This document shows positions 17,397 through 24,660 of a DNA stretch of 64,000 nt, one piece after another; within the stretch, counting starts at the first letter, position 1, and the number at the start of each line of letters is the position of its first letter. Made by a program: the position numbers and the translations under genes. Origin of the DNA: Bacteriovoracaceae bacterium UBA6153 (lineage in GTDB: Bacteria > Bdellovibrionota > Bacteriovoracia > Bacteriovoracales > Bacteriovoracaceae); the NCBI GenBank assembly GCA_002428265.1, contig DIUR01000012.1, positions 297,756 through 361,755 on the forward strand. Reading direction: 5' to 3'. The notes under the pieces are model-generated. The model was given only the letters and a program-made list of their open reading frames with translations. It was not told the origin of the DNA and made no database searches.

Positions 17397-18585
17397 ATAT
17401 ACTAAACATCCCAATAACCTGTGAAAGCATCAGAGAAATAAGTATCATGATCGCCAGAGTTGGACTAGAGCGTACTTTAGAAATTCGCTCTCTTTCTAGA
17501 ATATCAACTTTATTTTTTACGTAAGTCTTCTGTAATCCAATTCTTGCAAGACTATCATTGAGTGAAGCAAACATCTTGTATTCAAAATCATGATTGGCAT
17601 TCATCTTTTGAATCTCGTACTGCATTGGTACAAGTCCTGTTTTTTGACTCTCGTAAGTTCTCAAATATGACTGATAAGTTTTAAGCTCAATCTGCAAATC
17701 AACGTTTTGGTCTTCCAGCATTTTAATCTGTGAAGACTCATTAAACTTACTGATAACACCTAAGTCCTTTGAACCATTTGCTTTGATTTTTTCAGTAAGT
17801 GAATTGATCCTGCTTTGGTTATTAGAGATCGTAATCTTTGTATCATTAATATTTTTCTTTAACTCACTAATGTATCTTGAGCTATCACCTTTTTCAACAT
17901 CTACAGAGAGGATCTGGTTCTTCTGCAGTTTTTTAACAGTAGAGTTTTCAATCACGTCCAGTCTTGCGCGCACACTTTCAATTTCAAGAGTAAAATAGTT
18001 TTCAGCCCTATCCAGATCTTCAAGCTCGCGGTCTACAATATTTTTTTGAGCTGTCGCAAGTGCCTCATTGACAATTAAAACTGAAAGTTCACGATTGTTA
18101 GTTTTAACATTCACAACCAGCACCCCACCTTTCGCGGCACTAAAAGTAATCATGCCAGATAAAACGTTTGCCACATCATGAAGGTATTCAGGATTATTTT
18201 CACTGCCTTCAATTCTCTTAAAAAAATTCTTTAATGCTTGATTGTTCTGTTCATTTTTGACTTGTAGTAGCTTTGTAGCAAGAACCACATAGTATTCGTG
18301 TGTATCTAATATAGTCTCTGCTCTTTCTGCGACATCATCACCCTTACTATTATCACTGCCTGAATTTTCAGTTCCAGGTCCGGCCACAGAACTCAAAACG
18401 AGTTGTAGTTGACTGTTTCTAACATCTTTTATGATAAGCTTTCCCGTTCCCGGGTACATCGGAAAGTACTTATGTTTTATCAAGGCCCCCAATATAAAAA
18501 CCAGTGCGAGAAGTAAAAGATACTTCCAACGCTTGGTAAAAATCTGCAAGACTTGATGTAGAGTAATCTCTTCGTTTGAGTTCAT
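17362..18585 (-). CDS. Wzz/GumC-like polysaccharide chain-length protein
   Basis: 407 residues. TM1 at about residues 20-40 (YLLLLALVFILGALI), TM2 near the C-terminus (LAIMILISLMLSQVIGMF), and between them a large periplasmic part rich in coiled coil. This is the polysaccharide co-polymerase architecture that sets glycan chain length. There is no C-terminal tyrosine-kinase domain. It faces the SLBB and O-antigen ligase genes across a 131-bp divergent region, so the three likely work together. Confidence 0.8.
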   Translation of the reverse strand: MNSNEEITLHQVLQIFTKRWKYLLLLALVFILGALIKHKYFPMYPGTGKLIIKDVRNSQLQLVLSSVAGPGTENSGSDNSKGDDVAERAETILDTHEYYVVLATKLLQVKNEQNNQALKNFFKRIEGSENNPEYLHDVANVLSGMITFSAAKGGVLVVNVKTNNRELSVLIVNEALATAQKNIVDRELEDLDRAENYFTLEIESVRARLDVIENSTVKKLQKNQILSVDVEKGDSSRYISELKKNINDTKITISNNQSRINSLTEKIKANGSKDLGVISKFNESSQIKMLEDQNVDLQIELKTYQSYLRTYESQKTGLVPMQYEIQKMNANHDFEYKMFASLNDSLARIGLQKTYVKNKVDILERERISKVRSSPTLAIMILISLMLSQVIGMFSIYVYELFRPEAP

Positions 18586-18636
18586 ATAATTCCTATATTT
18601 AATATCTTATCGTCACATCTTCCAATCACTAAAGAG

Positions 18637-18666
18637 CAGAAATTTATTAATTTAAATTTATTTCTG
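18637..18666. promoter_or_regulatory. Inverted repeat in the divergent Wzz/SLBB region
   Basis: CAGAAAT and ATTTCTG flank a 16-base all-A/T core in the middle of the 131-bp divergent region. It could be an operator or overlapping promoters for both directions. Seen directly; function inferred. Confidence 0.35.
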
Positions 18667-18716
18667 TTATTATGAATAAGAATAAAATTTTTATCAGCTT
18701 CGGGAGAATTGTAGAT

Positions 18717-19244
18717 ATGAGACGCATTATTATCTGTCTATTTACGTACAGTATTCTAATCAATCAAACTTTTGCGGCCACTCAAGCAGACACCTCGAAG
18801 ACGACAAAATATAATCTAAGTTCTCCTTCTGAATTTGTTTTCGAATCATATCCTAATCAAGATCTTATCCCTATCAGGCTCTTAGGCGCTGTTAAAAATG
18901 CAGGTCTCTATCACGTTCCAGCCAACATGAAACTCACTACTCTCCTTTCACTCGCTGGTGGAACTAATAACGAAGCGGATCTGGAAAATATTGTTATTGG
19001 AAATGATCAGCAAGCTATCACTGCTCCCAATGGTGAGCAAAAAACCAGCTTAAATTTAAATCTTGAAGACGTTTTAAAAAACGGTGCTAAGAATGACTAC
19101 ACTCTTGCTTCAAATGATATCGTACTCATCAAAAATAAAAGTCCTCTCGTAAGTAATGACTCATTCAGAATCATCTCTATCATTTCAGTTCTTTTAACGG
19201 CGGCCCTTACTGCTGTATTAATTAAAGACAAAGTTAATGATTGA
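18717..19244 (+). CDS. SLBB-domain protein for polysaccharide export
   Basis: 175 residues from the ATG at 18717, which has GGGAGA upstream and starts a signal peptide; an upstream ATG at 18672 lacks a ribosome site. One SLBB domain is seen (RLLGAVKNAGLYHVPANMK, then TLLSLAGGTNNEAD). A C-terminal hydrophobic helix (IISIISVLLTAALTAVLI) anchors it. The Poly_export domain of full Wza proteins is missing, so it may be an accessory subunit. It overlaps the ligase gene by 8 bases. Confidence 0.75.
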   Translation: MRRIIICLFTYSILINQTFAATQADTSKTTKYNLSSPSEFVFESYPNQDLIPIRLLGAVKNAGLYHVPANMKLTTLLSLAGGTNNEADLENIVIGNDQQAITAPNGEQKTSLNLNLEDVLKNGAKNDYTLASNDIVLIKNKSPLVSNDSFRIISIISVLLTAALTAVLIKDKVND

Positions 19245-20547
19245 GCCTAAGTTTTCTGTCTCAAAAGTTATAGACTACTGCTGCATCACTTTGCTTGTTT
19301 TGATTTTTTTCTCCAAGCTTTCATTCAAGTGGTTGCAAATTGTTCCTTATTCTATCCCGCCGATTATTTTTCAATACGGCCTTCATCCGTTTATTAACTT
19401 CGGATTACAATTCGTTATTTCTTTGATTCTGATCTTTTATTGGCTTAAGACAAAGTCTCTCTACCCGCTTTCAAAACTGTATAAGATTTTTATCTACACT
19501 TTGATCGCAGTTCTTTCTATACAGACCTTATTTCAAATAACTTTGGTGAACGTGACTCAGTCAGTGATCGTACAACTTGGTGGTCTAGGGATGGCCATCA
19601 TGCTCATCATGGTTTACGGAGTCATTATCCCCTCTGTTTTTTCATTGGAGAAATTCACCAATTGGATTAACAAAGTCAGCTCATCCATTGTCATTTTGAG
19701 TATGCTTTTTCTTCCCGTACTTTTTCCCTATATGTTCAGAGGTGGAAGATTTGTAGGCTTTTTTAAACACATCCCTCACATGGTGACAGCAAGTACCGCT
19801 GCTTTCATTTTCTTCTTTCCTAAATTATTTCAGGATAAAAGTTGGACTCTTAAGAGCAACAACTTTTTAAAACTCATTGGGATCTTCATCATTACTCTTG
19901 CTGTGCTTTTTACTTCCACAAAAGCGGCCTTTGGAACAATCGTGATCACTGGTTTCGTAGGAATTTTAGTTTTCGGCTCTAAAAAAAGATCGATCAGACT
20001 TTTTAAATTTACATTTCTTTCATGCTTTCTTGTTTCTGTATTATTAGTGGGTGCACCTACTTCACAATTTATGTATGAGATCACTACAGGTAAAACCGGC
20101 TTTGGTCTTCGCCCTGCTCAAGATGGTGTTTCAACCAGAATGGACGAAGTTTTTCGTGGATGGGACATGTTCGAAAAAAGTCCTTACTTCGGCCACGGAC
20201 TCCTTTATAAATTCTTCAGCGGCTCAAAAGAAGGAATTGAAGTTGAAGGCTACAATTCATTTAAAGACCCACACAACATGTTCATTTCTTCGGCCGTTAT
20301 CGGCGGCTACCCTTTAATGGTTGTCTCTATTATTGGTTATCTTTTAATGATTGTGGGAGTTCTTAAAGGTCTCAGAGAGACCAATGTTCACCGGCAAACC
20401 ATGGCCATCTTTCTTTTGGCGCACCTTCCCGTATTCGTCATTTACCACGCTAGTTTCTCTCTCGGAGGAATGGGCGACAGGATCTATTGGCTGGTTTTCG
20501 GCTACTTAGGACAGGAGTGGGGATCAATTTCTAAAAAACTTACATAG
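19237..20547 (+). CDS. O-antigen ligase / polymerase family membrane protein
   Basis: 436 residues with about 11-12 hydrophobic helices. The large periplasmic loop carries Arg-rich GLRPAQDGVSTRMDE, and KDPHNMFISSAVIGGYP matches the conserved H-N segment of WaaL/Wzy_C proteins. It would ligate or polymerise glycan repeats on the periplasmic face. Cotranscribed with the SLBB gene. Ligase or polymerase cannot be decided from sequence. Confidence 0.85.
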   Translation: MIEPKFSVSKVIDYCCITLLVLIFFSKLSFKWLQIVPYSIPPIIFQYGLHPFINFGLQFVISLILIFYWLKTKSLYPLSKLYKIFIYTLIAVLSIQTLFQITLVNVTQSVIVQLGGLGMAIMLIMVYGVIIPSVFSLEKFTNWINKVSSSIVILSMLFLPVLFPYMFRGGRFVGFFKHIPHMVTASTAAFIFFFPKLFQDKSWTLKSNNFLKLIGIFIITLAVLFTSTKAAFGTIVITGFVGILVFGSKKRSIRLFKFTFLSCFLVSVLLVGAPTSQFMYEITTGKTGFGLRPAQDGVSTRMDEVFRGWDMFEKSPYFGHGLLYKFFSGSKEGIEVEGYNSFKDPHNMFISSAVIGGYPLMVVSIIGYLLMIVGVLKGLRETNVHRQTMAIFLLAHLPVFVIYHASFSLGGMGDRIYWLVFGYLGQEWGSISKKLT

Positions 20548-20614
20548 CTGTTGGCAATGCTCAACAAAAAATATATTAACTCCCATCTGATTTTTAAACG
20601 AATGAGGAGTTATT

Positions 20615-20704
20615 ATGATCTGGAACAAAATTAGCAAGCTCGATGTCATTATTTTATGTCTTATCGTTATGGTTATTGCTGTTGGCATCAGCCCTCAACT
20701 TTAA
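20615..20704 (+). CDS. Possible 29-residue membrane peptide
   Basis: ATG at 20615, TAA at 20702. GAGGAG lies 5 bases upstream. The peptide has a charged N-terminus (MIWNKISKLD), then one hydrophobic helix (VIILCLIVMVIAVGI) and a short tail (SPQL). It lies 67 bases after the ligase gene, same strand, and its stop overlaps the end of phnW by 4 bases. Single-helix peptides like this often tune a membrane partner. No homologue recognised. Confidence 0.5.
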   Translation: MIWNKISKLDVIILCLIVMVIAVGISPQL

Positions 20705-21813
20705 TCGATAATTTTTTTAACTCTCAGGTACTCTTCGAACACTTTTAAAAAGTTCTCAATATCGGCGGGGTAAATCTCGCCGATATTAGAAAGTCTGAAT
20801 GTATTGATACTTCCTACCTTCCCCGGATAAATCGTAAAGCCTCTTTCAAATAAATAATCATGCATTTCATTGAATGAATAATTCGAACTAATAGGATCTA
20901 AGATTGCTGTCAGAAGTTTTGCGTGATGACGTTCTTCAACCAGAAACTTGAACCCTAATTCTTTCACTCTCTTTTTCATGATTTCATACATTGAAGCGTA
21001 ACGGGTAACTCTGTTGGCACCACCTTCAGCAAAGTATTCATTGATCGCTTGTCTTAAAGCATAAAGAGTTTGAACAGGAGGAGTGAAAAGAAACTGCTTG
21101 TTCTTATTTAGGTACTCATAATTAGTAAGCAAATTGAAATAGAAATTTCTCTTGATTCTATTAGTTCCTTGAAGATTTTTTAATCTCGCGATAACGAAAC
21201 TAATTCCCGCCATTCCTTGAATACATTTATTTGATGAAGATACTAGGTAATCGACTTGGTCTCTTTCGACATCAATGTCCATTCCTGCAAATGATGACAT
21301 GGCATCAACAATATTTTCTAATTTGTAGTTATGAGATAATTCACAAATTTCTTTTAGTGGGTTTAGAATTCCCACGGTCGTTTCATGGTGAATGAAGGCC
21401 ACGTGTGAAACTTGAGTCTGGTGAGTTTTAATAAGACTCTCAAGTTCAATCATATCAACAGGCTGACCTGCTGGGATATTGTAATCAATATGGCCAATTC
21501 CGTAAGCGTCGCAAATGGCCTGCATACGTTCACCGTAAGCGCCGTTATTGATGATAAAAACTTTTTTATCCATAGGGATAACTGACGTTAAACAGGCCTC
21601 AACTCCCCCTGTTCCAGAAGAAGTTAAAAGCACACACGTATGATTTTTTTCACCATGAGCGATCTTAATTAAATCATCTCTTACTGATAACGTCAGTTCA
21701 CCGAACTCTAATTCTCTTGGACAAATGTCAGGCACAACCATCGCATTTTTTACAGTGTCAGTAGTTGTTGCAGGACCTGGGTTCAATAAAATATTACGAG
21801 TAACGGTTTTCAT
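20701..21813 (-). CDS. phnW: 2-aminoethylphosphonate:pyruvate aminotransferase
   Basis: 370 residues, fold-type I PLP enzyme of the PhnW/AepZ type, interconverting phosphonoacetaldehyde and AEP. The N-terminus LLNPGPATTTDTVK and the PLP lysine K196 in SSSNKCIQGMAG are diagnostic, as is SSGTGGVEA near residue 65. No phosphonatase (phnX) or C-P lyase gene is nearby, while PEP mutase and phosphonopyruvate decarboxylase are encoded 5-8 kb away, so it most likely works in the biosynthetic direction and supplies AEP. Confidence 0.93.
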   Translation of the reverse strand: MKTVTRNILLNPGPATTTDTVKNAMVVPDICPRELEFGELTLSVRDDLIKIAHGEKNHTCVLLTSSGTGGVEACLTSVIPMDKKVFIINNGAYGERMQAICDAYGIGHIDYNIPAGQPVDMIELESLIKTHQTQVSHVAFIHHETTVGILNPLKEICELSHNYKLENIVDAMSSFAGMDIDVERDQVDYLVSSSNKCIQGMAGISFVIARLKNLQGTNRIKRNFYFNLLTNYEYLNKNKQFLFTPPVQTLYALRQAINEYFAEGGANRVTRYASMYEIMKKRVKELGFKFLVEERHHAKLLTAILDPISSNYSFNEMHDYLFERGFTIYPGKVGSINTFRLSNIGEIYPADIENFLKVFEEYLRVKKIID

Positions 21814-21857
21814 AGGAAAAGCCTCTGGAAGTAAGTTCTAATTTGGGCACATCCTAA

Positions 21858-21869
21858 CCTAATATTAGG
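21858..21869. promoter_or_regulatory. 12-bp palindrome in the phnW divergent region
   Basis: CCTAATATTAGG is a perfect palindrome (extended on one side by another CCTAA) 45 bp upstream of phnW and 115 bp upstream of the YtkA-like gene. Possible operator or symmetric -10 region. Confidence 0.3.
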
Positions 21870-21983
21870 AGTGTTTAAAGTGATAAATAGGCCGCTGCGC
21901 CTGGCAAAATGATGTTAATTGTTGCAGGTGACAATCAGAATGGTGAGGATTATAAATGCTTTAGAACATATCTGGAGACTATA

Positions 21984-22373
21984 ATGAAAAAGCTATTATT
22001 ATTCGTTTTTTTAAGCTCGTTTACTTCTGCTCTTTTTGCCTGTGAACCAGGTGAAGTTTCATTTGCAAAAACTAATCTTTGCGCAAAGATTTCCTGGATA
22101 ACAGCTCCGGCATTTAACCAATATACAAGTGCAGCTATTTCTTTAAATGAAAATACAGATCTTAAACTTAACGTCATCCCTTGGATGGTGATGAGTGGCG
22201 GCCATGAGCATGGTTCAAGACCAGTCGTGATCACTAATAGCTCTCCAGCTGATTATCTAATTGAAAAAATTTATTTCATGGGTGGAATGAAAGGTGAATG
22301 GTATTTAAAACTGCAACTGCTTAACGACAAAAAAGAAGTTGTTGAAGAAGTCAGAACACTGGTTGCACTATAA
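21984..22373 (+). CDS. YtkA/FixH-like secreted protein
   Basis: 129 residues from the ATG at 21984, which has TGGAGA upstream and starts a signal peptide ending ALFAC. A single immunoglobulin-like domain includes MVMSGGHEHGSRP and YFMGGMKGEWYLKLQL, the two signature regions of YtkA/FixH-like domains, rich in Met and His. It is paralogous to the lipoprotein at 22894. The set suggests metal (copper?) handling in the periplasm. First of a four-gene operon. Confidence 0.7.
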   Translation: MKKLLLFVFLSSFTSALFACEPGEVSFAKTNLCAKISWITAPAFNQYTSAAISLNENTDLKLNVIPWMVMSGGHEHGSRPVVITNSSPADYLIEKIYFMGGMKGEWYLKLQLLNDKKEVVEEVRTLVAL

Positions 22374-22375
22374 CC

Positions 22376-22912
22376 ATGTTCAAAACTTTTTTTCTCACAT
22401 TAATATTAGTCACCGGAAATGTTTTTGCAGCTAGTTCTGTAAAACTTCCGGCCCTGATGTCTTATCCTGAAAAATCATTAAGACCTATTGATTCAAAGAA
22501 AAATAAAGTTCTCGTTTTTTTGAGCAGGACTTGTCCGTGCACTCAACAAAACATTCCCTACATTAATAAGCTGGCAAAAGAATTTCCCGAAATAGAGTTC
22601 ATTGGTATTCACTCTAAAAAAGGTGCACCTCTATCCGAAATTAATGAAGTCATTAGTGAATACAAACCACTCTTTCCTGTTATTGATGACAATAACCTGG
22701 AAATCGCCAATATCTTAAAGGCCAATAGAACTCCTCAAGTCATTGTCTTGAGCGAGGACAATGATATTCTTTATAATGGTGGAGTTACCGATAGAACAAA
22801 TCCTGAAAGTGCAAAAAAACTGTATTTAAAAAATGCCCTTACCCAACTCACAGATCATAAAGAAATAACTGAAAAAGAAACAAGGTCACTTGGATGCATT
22901 ATTTTAAGATAG
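22376..22912 (+). CDS. Secreted thioredoxin-fold protein with CPC motif
   Basis: 178 residues with a signal peptide ending NVFAA. A redoxin/TlpA-like fold is seen: VLVFLSRTCPCTQQNIPYI, a central EFIGIHSKK, and the cis-Pro loop NRTPQVIVL. CPC replaces the usual CxxC, with a nearby late Cys in LGCIILR. It may be a thiol oxidoreductase or a metallochaperone akin to Sco. It begins 2 bases after the YtkA-like gene and overlaps the next by 19 bases. Confidence 0.8.
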   Translation: MFKTFFLTLILVTGNVFAASSVKLPALMSYPEKSLRPIDSKKNKVLVFLSRTCPCTQQNIPYINKLAKEFPEIEFIGIHSKKGAPLSEINEVISEYKPLFPVIDDNNLEIANILKANRTPQVIVLSEDNDILYNGGVTDRTNPESAKKLYLKNALTQLTDHKEITEKETRSLGCIILR

Positions 22913-23301
22913 TGCTCATTGCACTCATTGTTAGCAGTTGTGGAAAGCCACCCATTTTTAACAAGGCCGAAAAAGCGGCAATTCATTTATATGCAGAAAA
23001 TTTTCAAGTAGAGAAAATAGGATTCACGTTAAAGTGGATCGTCTCTCCTTCTTTGGATGAGCTTTCATCATTTGAAATCACTCTAGAAAGAGAGCTCAAG
23101 CCTGGTCAAACAATAAGCTCATATATCTGGATGCCAGATATGGGGCATGGATCAAGCCCAATAATGGTTCAACAAATTTCAGCAACAACAATTCAATTTA
23201 CAGAGCTGGCCTTTATTATGCCAGGACTGTGGACACTTCATTTAGAAATAAACGAAAACAACAAGGTTATTGATCAGTGGCAAAGACCTTTTACTCTTTA
23301 A
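22894..23301 (+). CDS. YtkA/FixH-like lipoprotein
   Basis: 135 residues with a lipobox (LIVSSCG). It has the same two signature regions as the 21984 protein: IWMPDMGHGSSP and FIMPGLWTLHLEI. It is therefore a lipid-anchored paralogue. AAGG lies upstream of the start inside the redoxin gene. Two related domains flanking a CPC redoxin look like a periplasmic metal-delivery set, which is inference. Confidence 0.75.
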   Translation: MHYFKIVLIALIVSSCGKPPIFNKAEKAAIHLYAENFQVEKIGFTLKWIVSPSLDELSSFEITLERELKPGQTISSYIWMPDMGHGSSPIMVQQISATTIQFTELAFIMPGLWTLHLEINENNKVIDQWQRPFTL

Positions 23302-24149
23302 TATTATTTTTAATGATGGGATCTGCTCATGCGGCTTCATGTTGTGGCGGTGGACAATCTGCTGCAAGTTTAATTCTGGGTGATCACTTACAGGAATGGA
23401 CTGCTTCAACTCTTTTTAGATCTGACTTGGGCCAGTCTAATAACGAAGGTGAAGCCCTCTTTGATGGCGACAATAACCGCGACCACACTTTCACTTATAG
23501 CTTAGAATATAAAAAGCTTTTTACAGAACGATTTCAAAGTAATCTTAGTGTGAACTTCATTCAAAAAGAATCAAAGCGACTTGGAAAAAAAGAGTCGAAC
23601 TCTGGATTTGGCGATCTTGGTGTCGGGTCTTTTTATGAAGCATTCACTAATTATAGCTACAGCACCTGGCAACCGAGAGTCTTTTTAGGTGTAAAAGTCA
23701 TAGTGCCTTTTGGAGAAAATAATTTTAATTCTAAAAAAGAATTGAGAACTGATATCAGAGGAACTGGTTTTTATAAGATTGATCTTCCAACTGTTGTCGC
23801 TCGTGATGCATGGAAATTTAGTGTGACTCCACAATATCTTCCATCACAAAAAAATCTCTCTTCATCTACTTATGCCTTTGCAACGGCCGGAACTTATACT
23901 TATGCAATCACGGATGAAATAGATGTCTCAGGCACCCTTCAATGGAGCTACCTTGCTAAAAAAACCTTTAACTCACAATCTCTAATTGCCGGCCAGTATT
24001 GGGAAGTCTCTCTTGCTCCAGCTTGGGCGATTAACGATACGACTATGCTTAACCTAAACTATAGCGATTCAACTCTCCTGGGCAAAAACCGAAATTCAGC
24101 TCTTTACCGCTCAGTGGCCTTGGGGATGACCTGGGCAGAACTCCTCTAA
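23277..24149 (+). CDS. Outer-membrane beta-barrel protein with SCCGGG N-terminus
   Basis: 290 residues. GTG start at 23277 within the end of the previous gene; signal peptide ends SAHAA. The mature N-terminus reads SCCGGGQSAAS, which is Cys-rich and could bind metal or carry lipid. The rest is amphipathic strands (TFTYSLEYKKL, VFLGVKVIVPFG, YWEVSLAPAW), a barrel of transporter type. Last gene of the operon. Its role beside the YtkA and redoxin proteins is unknown. Confidence 0.7.
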   Translation: MAKTFYSLILFLMMGSAHAASCCGGGQSAASLILGDHLQEWTASTLFRSDLGQSNNEGEALFDGDNNRDHTFTYSLEYKKLFTERFQSNLSVNFIQKESKRLGKKESNSGFGDLGVGSFYEAFTNYSYSTWQPRVFLGVKVIVPFGENNFNSKKELRTDIRGTGFYKIDLPTVVARDAWKFSVTPQYLPSQKNLSSSTYAFATAGTYTYAITDEIDVSGTLQWSYLAKKTFNSQSLIAGQYWEVSLAPAWAINDTTMLNLNYSDSTLLGKNRNSALYRSVALGMTWAELL

Positions 24150-24230
24150 ACTGAACATTTTACAGTCCCTGTAGAGAATGGTCTGGTTCTTTGTTATGAA
24201 GATCCCAACTAAATCTTATGGAGACTTCAA

Positions 24231-24587
24231 ATGAAAAAATTTATTGCCGCTTTATCTATCGTTCTTTCGTTTTCTTCGATGGCCGCTGATTATTCATGTT
24301 TTGGTACAGAGCCATTCTGGGGTCTGAAAATTACTGAGTCTTCAATCGAGTTCAGCTCTCCAATCGAAGATACAGTGGTTACTGAAGCTGTAGAATCAAA
24401 GACAAACGCTATTGGATACGCTGATGAATTTGCTTTCATTGTAAAGTCTGACAAAGGCTCTCTGGCATCAATTACAACTGGTGAGTGTAGCGACGGGATG
24501 AGCGATAACGTATACCCGAAGCATATTACTTACGTGAACGATGGCAATGTTTTCTACGGATGTTGCAGAGAAATCGTAAAGAAATAA
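24231..24587 (+). CDS. Small secreted protein, COG3650-like
   Basis: 118 residues with a signal peptide ending SSMAA. SCFGTEPFWGLKI right after cleavage resembles the COG3650 family, whose members share a C-G-EPFW motif. Later Cys in TGECSDGMSD and YGCCREI may form disulfides. GGAG upstream of the ATG. Monocistronic with a hairpin after it. Function unknown. Confidence 0.65.
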   Translation: MKKFIAALSIVLSFSSMAADYSCFGTEPFWGLKITESSIEFSSPIEDTVVTEAVESKTNAIGYADEFAFIVKSDKGSLASITTGECSDGMSDNVYPKHITYVNDGNVFYGCCREIVKK

Positions 24588-24606
24588 GACTGTTTAAGAC
24601 CTCTCG

Positions 24607-24639
24607 GGAGTGGTGAATATTACCCATAGACACCATTCC
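24607..24639 (+). terminator. Hairpin after the 24231 gene
   Basis: GGAGTGGTG pairs with CACCATTCC (9 bp including one G-U) across a 15-base loop, 19 bases after the stop. The following stretch is only weakly T-rich, so termination is possible rather than certain. Confidence 0.4.
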
Positions 24640-24660
24640 TGTATTTAGTACCCTAGTAGA

